Shown here: positions 16,673 to 25,259 of the stretch, in pieces | Numbering within the stretch: position 1 is the stretch's first letter | Layout: each line of letters opens with the position of its first letter | Assembly (NCBI GenBank): GCA_963799815.1 | Contig: CAWCYG010000007.1 | Coordinates: 62,001-126,000 of the forward strand | DNA from: JBDTSW01 sp963799815 | GTDB taxonomy: Bacteria; Actinomycetota; Thermoleophilia; Solirubrobacterales; 70-9 | DNA length: 64,000 nt | Direction: 5' to 3' | Program-made: the position numbers and the translations under genes | The notes under the pieces: model-generated | What the model was told of the DNA's origin: nothing | Database searches by the model: none | What the model saw: the letters and a program-made list of their open reading frames with translations, nothing else

Positions 16673-17470
16673 CTAGCGCAACTCGGGCGGGGCCTCGAGC
16701 GCCTCGGCATCCGCGATGCCTCCGGTTCGCGGCATGTCCTCTCGCAGGTACCGCCGCCACTCGAGCTCGATCTCCCGCATCCGCTCGCCGAAGGCAAGCT
16801 CGAGGTTGCCGCTCGCGCCCGAGCGGTGCAGGCGCGAGGCGAGAACCTGGCATGCGTCCCGTCCGCGCTCGCGCTCGAGCAGGTCGAAGACGGTCCCGCC
16901 GAGGATCATCGCGTCGCGAGCTGTCGGGGGGAACGCCGGCGGCTTTCCCCCGCGCATGCGCGTGTTCACCGCCGCCCGGAAGAGCGGCACGTGCCCGGCG
17001 TAGTACTGAGCGGCGCCCTCGACGAGCCACGCCCAGCGCAGGTACCGGTAGAAGCCGCGGACGCCCCAGGGCGGCGGCAGCTTCGCGCTGTTGGCAGCCA
17101 CCACGATCTGCGCGTAGAGACGCTCGGCAGTGCCGTGGAGGGCGTTGCGGGAGTCCTCGCCGGCCGAGCGGCGCTCGAGGTATTCGTCGTTTAGGACGTG
17201 CAGCTCGGACTCCATCGCCCATCCGGCCAGATACCGCTGGCCCGCCGGGGCGGCCGCGAGCCTCGCGAGGGGGAGAAAGGGGTGGGCGGCCGCGAGCCAC
17301 CCGGGGGTCGGGTGGACCACCACCGTGATCCCACCGGGCGCGTCGTCGAATCGATCCTCCAGGCGCAGGCGCAGGTCCTCGAGCGCGTCGAGGGTGCGCT
17401 GCGCGTCGGCCTCGTCGCTCGACTCGTGCCGCGCGACGAACGAGAGGCTCTCCGTTTCGACCCAGGCCAT
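16673..17470 (-). CDS. Gluzincin-like protein lacking the HExxH motif
   Basis: A 265-residue protein without a clear signal peptide. The middle reads WAWLVEGAAQYYAGHVPLF, which resembles the second half of peptidase MA/M1-like active sites (W..EG.A.Y). The preceding helix, where HExxH is expected, instead reads RLYAQIVVAANSAKL, so the zinc site appears lost. The N-terminal TESLSFVARHESSDEADAQRTLDALE resembles the start of secreted peptidase MA-like proteins. It may be a non-catalytic relative. The ATG at 17470 was chosen because upstream sequence holds two hairpins and no homology. Confidence 0.55.
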   Translation of the reverse strand: MAWVETESLSFVARHESSDEADAQRTLDALEDLRLRLEDRFDDAPGGITVVVHPTPGWLAAAHPFLPLARLAAAPAGQRYLAGWAMESELHVLNDEYLERRSAGEDSRNALHGTAERLYAQIVVAANSAKLPPPWGVRGFYRYLRWAWLVEGAAQYYAGHVPLFRAAVNTRMRGGKPPAFPPTARDAMILGGTVFDLLERERGRDACQVLASRLHRSGASGNLELAFGERMREIELEWRRYLREDMPRTGGIADAEALEAPPELR

Positions 17471-17599
17471 CGAGCCGAGCTTAGTTGGCAGCCCGATGCC
17501 GCCCGACGGTTGGGTCGGCTGGGCTGCGGGCTCCCGAAGACGTCCGTCTAGGGGACGTCGGTAGCGAGGCGGAAGGCTGATCACGGGCCAGGCCTTCCG

Positions 17600-17640
17600 A
17601 GTGGGGACTTTGCCGCGCATATCGCGGTCAATCCCCCACT
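17600..17640. repeat. Intergenic hairpin 1
   Basis: An imperfect dyad: outer arms AGTGGGG (17600-17606) and CCCCACT (17634-17640), inner arms CCGCG (17613-17617) and CGCGG (17623-17627), loop CATAT. It lies between the minus-strand DUF1152 gene and the next gene, 17 bp from a second hairpin. Confidence 0.6.
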
Positions 17641-17657
17641 CAGCGTCCATGGCGCAC

Positions 17658-17702
17658 CGAAACCGGATTTCACTGCATACACGGCAGTCAAATCCGGTTT
17701 CG
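17658..17702. repeat. Intergenic hairpin 2, overlapping the DUF1152 stop
   Basis: Arms CGAAACCGGATTT and AAATCCGGTTTCG pair perfectly over 13 bp; after one C-C mismatch a further 5 bp (ACTGC/GCAGT) pair around a 7-base loop. The stop codon of the DUF1152 gene lies in the right arm. No T-run follows on the minus strand, so an mRNA 3'-end protecting element or intergenic palindromic repeat is more likely than a simple terminator. Confidence 0.7.
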
Positions 17703-18689
17703 ATATTCAGAGCCGGCCTCGCCCCCTTCAGTCCCTGTTGTTCGTGGACCTGCCCCCGCCCGGTCTCGCTCCCAGTCCAGTTCGCTTCGAACTCCCTGCG
17801 CGGCGAGCCTCGAACGGGCCTCGTCGTGGGTTTCTGCCTCGGCCACGAGTGGCGCGAGCGGCGCCACCTCCCCGAGCGCGCCCTCAGGGTCGAAGAAGAA
17901 GGCCAGCGCGCCGAGCGGCCCGAGCTCGACCTGCCGCCTTCCGGCGCGAATGGGCGTTGGCCCGATCTCCCCGCGCGCGCAGCGCGCAATCTGCAGGCTG
18001 GCCTCGGTGTGCGAGTTGCGGCCGGCGTCCTCCAGCTCGGCGACCACCTCCGGCGGCGGCGACCACGTCCCGATCCAGGCCCCCGCGCGACCGGCGGCGG
18101 CCACACGGCCGAGCACCTCGGCCTGCGTGAGCTCGCCGTCGCAGCCGGCGCCGATCACCGCGAGAAGTGGCCGCGCGGCGCTGGCGCAGGACCCGGCCGC
18201 CATCAGCGCGTCGCAGAGCGGGCTCGCGAGACCCGGTTCCGTGCCCACGGCGAGCATGTCTCCACCCACGTCCGCGCAGATGACGAGGTCGCAGCCGAGC
18301 TCGGCGCAGACGGAGTCGATTCCCGCGGCAACCCCGAGGGCGCCGCCGCTTACGTCGATCAGCACTGTCTCGCGGCCGAGATGACCGGCCATGAGCGACT
18401 CCGAGAACGGCACCCCGTCCGGCGTCGTGGTTTCGGGGTCGGCGAGTACCGCGTGCGCTCCCAACCGCCGCCCGCCCATGATCTCCTCGACGGGCCGCGG
18501 GCCGGGCACTGGGTCGATCGGCATCCGCTCCCAGGCGACGCCGCCGAGCACAAACGGTGTGTCGAGCGACTCGCACAGGCGCGCGATCGCGAGCGCGCCG
18601 ACGACGTCTCCGCCTCCGCCGGCCCCCAGGACGAGCGCCCGCTTGGAGGAGCGGATGAGCGAATCGAGGGAGATCGCCGAGGGACTCAG
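17688..18689 (-). CDS. DUF1152 family protein with probable CTG start
   Basis: About 333 residues of the DUF1152 (COG4034) family, function unknown. The family's N-terminal nucleotide-binding-like glycine loop (ALVLGAGGGGDVVGALAIA) is clearly encoded but lies upstream of the first ATG/GTG/TTG in frame (GTG 18551). The only plausible start is CTG at 18689, which overlaps the upstream stop as CTGA, mimicking the ATGA/GTGA junctions used elsewhere here. Other family features are LIDVSGGALGVAAGIDSV, VICADVGGDML and IGAGCDGELT. It follows the DUF1802 gene in a minus-strand operon. Confidence 0.75.
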   Translation of the reverse strand: MSPSAISLDSLIRSSKRALVLGAGGGGDVVGALAIARLCESLDTPFVLGGVAWERMPIDPVPGPRPVEEIMGGRRLGAHAVLADPETTTPDGVPFSESLMAGHLGRETVLIDVSGGALGVAAGIDSVCAELGCDLVICADVGGDMLAVGTEPGLASPLCDALMAAGSCASAARPLLAVIGAGCDGELTQAEVLGRVAAAGRAGAWIGTWSPPPEVVAELEDAGRNSHTEASLQIARCARGEIGPTPIRAGRRQVELGPLGALAFFFDPEGALGEVAPLAPLVAEAETHDEARSRLAAQGVRSELDWERDRAGAGPRTTGTEGGEAGSEYRNRI

Positions 18690-19315
18690 GCCGGGACTGG
18701 CTCGGACTCGCCGCAGACGCGACGGATCTCCGCCGCGGCGCGATCGAACTCGGAGTCGGCCATCACGGGCGTGCCCTCGAACGGGAGGTCACGGTCGATC
18801 TCGACCCAGGAGCGGCAGCCGTGATACTCGTCGCGAACCCGGACCGTCACGGGCCGTGGGATGCGGTGTACCCGCAGGAGCAGCACGTGAAGCGGGTGGG
18901 TTCGCTTCCAAGCGAGGCGCTTGCGCGCGTAGTCCTGGGTCCACACATGAAACGGCGAAAGGCCCTCGACGATGCGCGGATCGTCGGTGGTCCAGTGGTC
19001 GGCCACCTCCGCCCACGCGCGGATCCGCACGCGATCGGGCTGTGCGATACCGCCGTCTTGGAGCAGGGCCCGCGGGGGCGGCTCCTCGTCGGGCCAGACG
19101 CCTTCCTCGAGCGCGCGTCGCAGCTCGGGGTGATGCGACTCCCGGACGAGGTCGTTGCGCTGGTGGTCGAAGGTCGGATAGAGGAAGAACTGCTCGTGCT
19201 CGAGCTCGAAGTGGCGGTCCTCCTCGCGGATACCGCCCTTGCGCAGCGTCACAAGCTGTTCTCCTTCGGACAGGGCGCGCACGGTCACGGCCCACTCTTT
19301 GAAGGCGATCGGCAT
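18686..19315 (-). CDS. DUF1802 family protein
   Basis: A 209-residue cytosolic protein starting FKEWAVTVRALSEGEQLVTLRKGGIRE, the signature of DUF1802, followed by the FELEHEQFFLYPTFDHQ block. The family occurs in cyanobacteria and actinobacteria and has no known activity. The stop overlaps the CTG start of the DUF1152 gene, which suggests translational coupling and a shared role. The ATG at 19315 is the first in-frame start. Confidence 0.75.
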   Translation of the reverse strand: MPIAFKEWAVTVRALSEGEQLVTLRKGGIREEDRHFELEHEQFFLYPTFDHQRNDLVRESHHPELRRALEEGVWPDEEPPPRALLQDGGIAQPDRVRIRAWAEVADHWTTDDPRIVEGLSPFHVWTQDYARKRLAWKRTHPLHVLLLRVHRIPRPVTVRVRDEYHGCRSWVEIDRDLPFEGTPVMADSEFDRAAAEIRRVCGESEPVPA

Positions 19316-19593
19316 CTGAGTCTTAGGGCGCGGGGGTGGTTGCTTGGGCGGTTTCTTCGGGGGTATCTACTCGCCGGTACGACCCAGGGACCTCGACGTT
19401 CGGGGGCTCGGGACCGGCCGAGGCCGGGCAGTGTAAACGAACGCTCGCAAAAGTCAAAATTCGTGACATATGTTGCGACGAACGGGGTCAGCGAGCTCCA
19501 AGCTTGGCCGCGGCGAGCAGGTCGCCGGTGACCCTGAGGCCGAGTTGAGGTGATCGCTGCCTGGCCCGGTCTGCCAGTCTTCGCGGCGCGACG

Positions 19594-20253
19594 ATGGGTC
19601 CCCCGGTCTCGGCCAACGACGATGCCCGCCTGCTCGAAGGCCTCCGCTCGGGCGATGACCGTGCATTCGAAGCGCTGATCGCGGCCTACGGGCCAATGAT
19701 GATGCGACTGGCGCTGATGCACGTGCCCAGTCACGCGGTCGCTGAGGAGGTCGTCCAGGAGACATGGCTCGCCGTGCTCAACGGGATCGACCGCTTCGAG
19801 GGGCGCTCGTCGCTTCGCACCTGGATCACGTCGATTCTCCTGAACAAGGCGCGAACCCGAGGCGAGCGGGAGCGTCGCACCCTGCCCTTCTCCTTGCTGC
19901 GACGCCGAGAAGAGGAGGGCCGCGACGAGCCCTCGGTGCCGCCGGATCGCTTCCAAGGGCCCCGGGACCAGCATCCCGGAGAGTGGGCGCGCCCCCCTCT
20001 CGACTGGGGCCCGCCCGAGGAGCAACTGGCAAGCGATGCTGCCCGCCGCGTACTGCTGGAGGCGATCGCCGAGCTGCCCCCACGCCAGCGAGACGTGATC
20101 GCGCTGCGCGATGTCTCGGGCTGGTCCTCGGAAGAGGTGCGCAACGCTCTCGACCTCTCCGAGACCAATCAAAGAGTCCTCCTACATCGCGCGAGATCCA
20201 AGGTGAGAGGCGCATTGGAGAAGCATTTCGAAGCCGAGGGAGTCGAATCATGA
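19594..20253 (+). CDS. ECF-type RNA polymerase sigma factor
   Basis: A 219-residue extracytoplasmic-function sigma factor. Region 2 spans about 12-85 (ALIAAYGPMMMRLALMHV, AEEVVQETWLAVLNGIDRFEG, SSLRTWITSILLNKA); region 4 spans about 155-210 (AIAELPPRQRDVIALRDVSGWSSEEV, then LSETNQRVLLHRARSKVR). A long polar linker with several Pro separates them. The stop overlaps the start of an anti-sigma gene (ATGA). The 278 bp before it hold an AT-richer patch (about 19435-19480) with an ACATATGT palindrome that may be its promoter. Confidence 0.92.
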   Translation: MGPPVSANDDARLLEGLRSGDDRAFEALIAAYGPMMMRLALMHVPSHAVAEEVVQETWLAVLNGIDRFEGRSSLRTWITSILLNKARTRGERERRTLPFSLLRRREEEGRDEPSVPPDRFQGPRDQHPGEWARPPLDWGPPEEQLASDAARRVLLEAIAELPPRQRDVIALRDVSGWSSEEVRNALDLSETNQRVLLHRARSKVRGALEKHFEAEGVES

Positions 20254-20501
20254 GCGGAGCCGTCGCGATGGCATGCCAGGAGTTGGTTGAGCTCGTCACC
20301 GACTACCTCGAGGGGCGCCTGCCCGCAGCGGATGCTGAGCGTTTTTATGCCCATTTGGAGCAGTGCTCGGGCTGCCAGATGTACATGGAGCAGTTTCGTG
20401 CGACGATCGACGCGCTCGGCCACCTCCCGGCGGAATCGCTCACGCCCCAGATGGAGGCCGACCTCCTGGAGGCGTTCCGTGACTGGAAGCTGGGCCGGTA
20501 G
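20250..20501 (+). CDS. Zinc-finger anti-sigma factor
   Basis: An 83-residue soluble protein with the anti-sigma zinc motif HLEQCSGC (HxxxCxxC) after CQELVELVTDYLEGRLPAADAERF, the typical zf-HC2 start. It has no membrane segment, so it should be a cytosolic partner that sequesters the sigma factor, perhaps responding to thiol oxidation. The start codon overlaps the sigma factor stop, which keeps the two at equal amounts. Confidence 0.9.
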   Translation: MSGAVAMACQELVELVTDYLEGRLPAADAERFYAHLEQCSGCQMYMEQFRATIDALGHLPAESLTPQMEADLLEAFRDWKLGR

Positions 20502-20507
20502 CGGCGC

Positions 20508-22022
20508 CTATTCCGACTCGCCGTGACCGCCGCCGCCAGGGGTCTCGATCCTGAGGCGGTCTCCGGGCTCCAGTTCGCCCTCAGCCTTCGACGGCAGCTC
20601 CTCGTCGTTCTTCGAGTTCTTGCCCGGTTCGCCGTCGCCGCCGCCGTCGCGGCCACGTGGGGCGTGGCGACGGCGCTCGGTGATGAGCGTGAAGCGCATC
20701 GGCTCGAGCGCCTCGACCTCGCGAACGATTCCGTCGCCCCCGCGATGTTCTCCTTCCCCACCTGAGCCCCGCCGCAGGCCGAGCTCTCGGACGCGCACCG
20801 GATACTCGGTCTCGAGCGCCTCGATGGGCGTGTTCAGCGTGTTCGACATGGCCACGTGCACGGCGCTCGGACCGTCGGCATCCGGGCACGCGCCCTGGCC
20901 TCCTCCGGTGGTCTCGTAGTAGGTCCAGTCCTCACCGGCGAGCGTCACGTTGTTCATCGTCCCCTGGCCCTGCGCGGGCGCCGGCCCGGCCTCTCCGAGC
21001 GCTGCGAGCACCAGATCGGCAACACGGCTTGACGTCTCGACGTTTCCGCCGGCTACCGCCGCCGGCGGGCGCGCGTTGAGGAGGCAGCCCTCGGGCGCAT
21101 CGACCGCGATCGGGCGAAAGGCGCCCGCCGACGGCGGCCCCTCTGGATCCACCAATACCCGCACCGCGAAGAACGCCGCCGACTTGGTCACAGCCAGCGG
21201 GCAGTTGAGATTGCCCTCGACCTGATCGTCCGTGCCTTCGAAGTCGAGCCCCAGGCCATCGCCCTCGATGGTGGCGGCCACGCACAGGGTGATGTCCTCG
21301 GAGCCGTCGGCGCCACCCTCCAGCACATCGCTTGCCTCGTAGGTCCCGTCGGGCAGATCCTCGAGCGCGGCGCGAGTACGGCGCTCGGCGTAGTCGAGCA
21401 CCTCCGACATCGCCGAGCGGATCTCCTCGGCGCCGTAGCGCTCGACCAGCGCGCCAAGTCGCCTGGCCCCGGCGAGATTGGCCGCGCGCTGGGCGCGCAG
21501 GTCGGCGAGCCGTTGCGGGGGGTTGCGCATGCTCTCGGCCAGCTCCCTGAGCCCGTCCTCGTCGAAGCGAGCGGGCTCGATCACCACGCCCTCCTCCTCG
21601 AGCTCCGTGGAGCCCGCCGGCATGCTGCCGGGAGTCGGGCCGCCCACGTCCGCGTGATGGGCTCTGCTGGCCGCGAAGCCGAGCAGGTCGCCCGACTCGA
21701 ACGCCGGGCTGATCAGGGTGATGTCGGGAAGGTGAGTGCCGCCGCGGTAGGGGTCGTTCAACACCCACAGGTCGCCCTCGTGCTGCTCCTCTTCGAGAAT
21801 CGAGCTCACAGCGTCGGGCATGGAGCCGAGGTGTACCGGGATGTGCTCGGCCTGCATCACGAGCTCACCCTCGGCGTCGAACAGCGCGGTGGAGCAGTCG
21901 CGGCGCTCCTTGATGTTCGCCGAGTGGGCCGAGCGCACGAGCACGGCTCCCATCTCCTCACATGCGGCGCGCATCGCGCCGGAGAGGACCTGGAGGGCGA
22001 CGGGGTCGAGGTGGTCAGCCAT
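20508..22022 (-). CDS. hyuB: Hydantoinase B/oxoprolinase family subunit
   Basis: A 504-residue HyuB-family protein, the partner of HyuA in ATP-dependent opening of hydantoins, 5-oxoproline or related rings. Diagnostic stretches are CSTALFDAEGELVMQAEHIPVHLG, DLWVLNDPYRGGTHLPDITL, NLNCPLAVTKSAAFFAVR, GGNVETSSRV and RRGSGGEGEHRGGDGIVRE. The ATG at 22022 overlaps the hyuA stop by 8 bp. The C-terminus is Gly/Asp/Glu-rich. The exact substrate cannot be read from sequence; acetone carboxylase-type and N-methylhydantoinase-type activities belong to the same family. Confidence 0.88.
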   Translation of the reverse strand: MADHLDPVALQVLSGAMRAACEEMGAVLVRSAHSANIKERRDCSTALFDAEGELVMQAEHIPVHLGSMPDAVSSILEEEQHEGDLWVLNDPYRGGTHLPDITLISPAFESGDLLGFAASRAHHADVGGPTPGSMPAGSTELEEEGVVIEPARFDEDGLRELAESMRNPPQRLADLRAQRAANLAGARRLGALVERYGAEEIRSAMSEVLDYAERRTRAALEDLPDGTYEASDVLEGGADGSEDITLCVAATIEGDGLGLDFEGTDDQVEGNLNCPLAVTKSAAFFAVRVLVDPEGPPSAGAFRPIAVDAPEGCLLNARPPAAVAGGNVETSSRVADLVLAALGEAGPAPAQGQGTMNNVTLAGEDWTYYETTGGGQGACPDADGPSAVHVAMSNTLNTPIEALETEYPVRVRELGLRRGSGGEGEHRGGDGIVREVEALEPMRFTLITERRRHAPRGRDGGGDGEPGKNSKNDEELPSKAEGELEPGDRLRIETPGGGGHGESE

Positions 22023-24003
22023 CCCCGTCCTCGGATCTGTCGGCGATGATCGTGCCGTGCTCGTCGACCTCTGCGCTCCACCCGGGAGGGAGCACCAGGG
22101 TGGCCTCGGGCAGCTCGTAGACGCACGGCCCTTCGGCGGTGTGCCCGGCCTCCGGCTCGCCGCGGAGGACTCGGGTGCCAACCCACTCGCCATCGAATCG
22201 CGCTCGGCGCTCTGCGTCCTCCAGCTCGCCCTCGCCCGCCCGTGGCTCCACTTCCGGCGCCTCCGTGCGCAGCGCCAGGCGAATAGTGATCAGCTCGACC
22301 TCGGCGTCGGAATCCCGGTACCCGTAGCGGCGCTCGTGCTCGGCGGCGAAGTCCTCGGCAAGGTCGGCCGGGTCGGGCTCCGCCGGCCCGCTCACCGGCA
22401 GCTCGAACGCTTGGCCGCGGTAGCGAAGCTCGTAGGTCACGTCGATCTCCGCATCCCCCATGTCCTTCTCGATCGTCTTGCGCAGCTCTGCCACCTCCGC
22501 GGCGACCCGCTCGGCCTCAAGCTCGTCGGCGCGCAGCATCACCGTGCGGGCGGTGTCGCGCCGGCGCTCCGAGGCGATCAACCCGAGCGCCGAAAGCACG
22601 CCGCTCGCCCGCGGACAGAGCAATCGGTTCATGTCCAGCTCGGCCGCGATGCCGGCCGCGTGCATGGGGCCGGCGCCACCGAAGGGCATCAGCGCGAAGC
22701 CCCTCGGATCCACCCCGCGCTCCACCGTGACCACGCGCAGCGCCCGCACCATCTCGGCGTTGGCGACGCGCACGATGCCCTCGGCGGTCTCCAGCTCGTC
22801 GAGGTCCAGGGACTCGCCGAGCTTCGCGACCGCCTTCCGTGCCGCGTCGGTGTCGAGCTCCACGCCGCCGGCCAGCGCCGACTCCTGACCGAGATAGCCG
22901 AGCAGGAGGTTGGCGTCGGTGACCGTCGGCTCCTCACCCCCGCGGCCGTAGCACGCCGGCCCGGGCTCGGCGCCCGCGGAGCGCGGCCCCACCCGCAGCG
23001 CACCGCCCGGGTCAGCCCAGCCAATTGACCCGCCGCCTGCGCCCACCGTGTGGACGTCGATCATCGGCAGCTGGATCACCCGCCCGCCGATCTCGCGGCT
23101 GTCCGTGCGCCGCACCGCCGCGTGCTCGACCACGCAGACATCGCAGGACGTGCCGCCCATGTCGAGGCCGATGGCGTCGCCGTCGCCCGAGAGCCCCGCG
23201 AGTACGCCGGCGCCCACGGCTCCGCCAGCCGGGCCCGAAAGCACGGTCTGCCCCCCGGCCCGCGCCGCCTCGGCCGCCGGCGCGACTCCGCCGGAGGACT
23301 TCATGACCTGCGGCTCGGGAAGCCCCTGCTTTGAGCACGCGTCCGTGAGGCGCTCCAGATAGCGCCTGAGCAGGGGGGAGAGGTAGGCGTCGATCACGGT
23401 CGTCGAGCAGCGCTCGTACTCGCGGAACTGCGGCAGGACCTCGTGCGAGGCCGAGACGTGGACGTCGGAGAGCGCCTTTCGCAAGGACTCCGCGATGGCC
23501 TTCTCGTGAGCGGGATCCAGGTAGGAGAAGAGGAGGCAGATCGCGACGGCCTCTGCCTCGCAATCACGCACCGCCTCCGTGAGGCGCTCGACCTCCTCAT
23601 CGGCGATCTCATCGACGACGCCATCGGCCGAGATCCGCTCGCGTGCCTCCAGGCGCAGGTCGGCCTCGACCAGCGTCGTGGGCTTCGGCTTGCAGAGGCG
23701 GTAGAGCTCTGGGCGGTCCTGGCGCGCCACGTCGAGCAGATCGGCGAAGCCCTCGGTGGCGATCAACGCCGTGCGGGCACCGCGCTCCTCGAGCAGGGCG
23801 TTGGTGCCCACGGTCATGCCGTGACAGAGGACCTCGATGTCGCCCGGCTCGATCCCCGCGCGATCGAGCACCTCCTCAACGGCCGCCAGCACCCCCTCCG
23901 ATTGATCGTCGGGAGTCGTGGGTGCCTTGGCGCTGTGAAGAGAGCGCCCGTCGAAGAGCACCGCGTCGGTAAAGGTGCCGCCAACGTCGACGCCGAGCAG
24001 CAA
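22015..24003 (-). CDS. hyuA: Hydantoinase A/oxoprolinase family subunit
   Basis: A 662-residue ATPase subunit of the hydantoinase/oxoprolinase family. It begins LLGVDVGGTFTDAVLFDG, the phosphate-binding loop, and continues with HGMTVGTNALLEERGARTALI, GSGGVAPAAEAARAGGQTVLSGPAGG, LDMGGTSCDV and MPFGGAGPMHA. It lies between a cupin-TPR gene (6 bp upstream) and hyuB (8-bp overlap), a three-gene minus-strand operon. With HyuB it should couple ATP hydrolysis to amide ring opening or carboxylation. Confidence 0.9.
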   Translation of the reverse strand: MLLGVDVGGTFTDAVLFDGRSLHSAKAPTTPDDQSEGVLAAVEEVLDRAGIEPGDIEVLCHGMTVGTNALLEERGARTALIATEGFADLLDVARQDRPELYRLCKPKPTTLVEADLRLEARERISADGVVDEIADEEVERLTEAVRDCEAEAVAICLLFSYLDPAHEKAIAESLRKALSDVHVSASHEVLPQFREYERCSTTVIDAYLSPLLRRYLERLTDACSKQGLPEPQVMKSSGGVAPAAEAARAGGQTVLSGPAGGAVGAGVLAGLSGDGDAIGLDMGGTSCDVCVVEHAAVRRTDSREIGGRVIQLPMIDVHTVGAGGGSIGWADPGGALRVGPRSAGAEPGPACYGRGGEEPTVTDANLLLGYLGQESALAGGVELDTDAARKAVAKLGESLDLDELETAEGIVRVANAEMVRALRVVTVERGVDPRGFALMPFGGAGPMHAAGIAAELDMNRLLCPRASGVLSALGLIASERRRDTARTVMLRADELEAERVAAEVAELRKTIEKDMGDAEIDVTYELRYRGQAFELPVSGPAEPDPADLAEDFAAEHERRYGYRDSDAEVELITIRLALRTEAPEVEPRAGEGELEDAERRARFDGEWVGTRVLRGEPEAGHTAEGPCVYELPEATLVLPPGWSAEVDEHGTIIADRSEDGDG

Positions 24004-24009
24004 GTCGAC

Positions 24010-24657
24010 CTACTCGGGGTAGGCGGGATCGTCGCGGATGGGGTTGAGGTCGCTCTCGTCCTGTGCCCACTCCCGCGTGCGCGGATCCTTCTCGAAGGCG
24101 GTGCGCAGGTGCTCCAACGCACGCTCGCGATCGCCCGTCTGCGCGGCGAAGCAGGCGAGGGCGAAGTGAAGCGTGCCGTGATCGGGGTAGTGCTCGAGGC
24201 CCTCGGCCGCGACCTCGTATGCCCGCTCGTATTCATGCGCCTCGTCCGCCGGGATCGCCGCGTACCAGTACTCGAAGGGGGATGGCGGCATGGCGCTGCC
24301 GGGGCGTCCGCCCAAGACGAGCACGGTCGCCGGCGCCTCCACGGCCACCGCTTCGCGCCTTACCCCCGGCTGGACGAGGACCATGGTCCCAGCGGTGGCC
24401 TCGAGCGCCTTGCCGTCGACCGTGAACGCGGCGGTGCCGGTTACGACCAGGTAGACCTCCTCGTGTCCACCAGCCCCGGGACTGGTCTCGTCGTGGGGCT
24501 CGATCAGCGCCGCCCCCACCGAGTCGGCCGAGTAGGCGTTCATGCCGAAGGCGGTGACGCCGAGCGCACGGCGAATCGGGCGCCAGTCGCCATGCTCGAG
24601 CGGCACTCGCTCGAGCTCCTCGATGTGGGCCGTGCTGAAGGGAGGGGGGTTGGGCAT
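24010..24657 (-). CDS. Cupin domain with C-terminal TPR-like helices
   Basis: A 215-residue protein. Residues 30-115 form a cupin (RRALGVTAFGMNAY, EEVYLVVTGTAAFTVDGKALEATAGTMVLVQPG); residues 135-200 form helical TPR-like repeats (GLEHYPDHGTLHFALACFAAQTGDRERALEHLRTAFEKDP). It heads the hyuAB operon, with hyuA 6 bp downstream, so it may sense or bind the substrate or shield an intermediate. The fusion of cupin and TPR is seen in uncharacterised actinobacterial proteins. No DNA-binding domain is present. Confidence 0.7.
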   Translation of the reverse strand: MPNPPPFSTAHIEELERVPLEHGDWRPIRRALGVTAFGMNAYSADSVGAALIEPHDETSPGAGGHEEVYLVVTGTAAFTVDGKALEATAGTMVLVQPGVRREAVAVEAPATVLVLGGRPGSAMPPSPFEYWYAAIPADEAHEYERAYEVAAEGLEHYPDHGTLHFALACFAAQTGDRERALEHLRTAFEKDPRTREWAQDESDLNPIRDDPAYPE

Positions 24658-24711
24658 CGGACTTGCTCTTACCCCTGGGCCGTCAAGCCAAAATCGATCC
24701 CACACATGAGA

Positions 24712-24739
24712 AGAGCCCCGGCCGCCCGGCCGGGGCTCT
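24712..24739 (-). terminator. Strong GC stem-loop between convergent-spaced minus-strand units
   Basis: A perfect 12-bp stem AGAGCCCCGGCC / GGCCGGGGCTCT with loop GCCC lies 35 bp past the stop of the gene at 24774. On the minus strand it is followed by TTCTCATGTGT. It should end that transcript before the cupin-hyu operon. Confidence 0.75.
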
Positions 24740-24773
24740 CCGTGACCCGCTGACTTGAGGAGAGGCGGGCGTC

Positions 24774-25259
24774 TTATGCGGCTGCGCGGATGACGGCACT
24801 GCCGTCGGCTTCGCCGTCGGGCCCATCAACCCCGACGGAAAGCTCGGCGCTCTCGAAGGTCTCTTCGAGATGTTTGTGTGACGGGCAGTAGTCCCTGCCC
24901 GGCAACGGGTCGCGCTGGCAGGGCGTGCCCTTGCGGGTGTGCGCCCTGCACGAGCGCAGCTCGGCGTCCAGGCCGAGCTCCTCGGGCAACAGCTCGAGGT
25001 ACTCGTTTGCGAGCGCGATGTTGCGCTCGATTACCAGCCACGCGCGCAGCTGATCCCCCATCGCCAGGTGAACCCTGACGTCATTGAAAAGCGACTTGGC
25101 TGGACGTGCGAAGTACCGGCCGTCGTAGGCGAGTCGGCGAATCGCCGCCTCACAGCTATCGAGAACCTTCTGCTTGTTGGCGCACCCGGTGGGGTCGCGC
25201 GGATCCTCGATCACATGGGGCGCCAGCTGCCTATAGATCGAGCGGCTGAACCGGTACAT
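24774..25259 (-). CDS. Conserved unknown protein with C-terminal Cys/His zinc-like motif
   Basis: A 161-residue protein of no known function. The N-terminal two thirds (MYRFSRSIYRQLAPHVIEDP, SCEAAIRRLAYDGRYFARPAKSLFNDVR, RAWLVIERNIALANEYLELL) look helical and soluble. The C-terminal part has C-x3-T-x2-G-x2-C and YCPSH (CRAHTRKGTPC ... YCPSH), a small zinc-binding module found in many unrelated bacterial and phage proteins. The ATG at 25259 has a good Shine-Dalgarno (AAGGAGG). A hairpin terminator follows the gene. Confidence 0.6.
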   Translation of the reverse strand: MYRFSRSIYRQLAPHVIEDPRDPTGCANKQKVLDSCEAAIRRLAYDGRYFARPAKSLFNDVRVHLAMGDQLRAWLVIERNIALANEYLELLPEELGLDAELRSCRAHTRKGTPCQRDPLPGRDYCPSHKHLEETFESAELSVGVDGPDGEADGSAVIRAAA

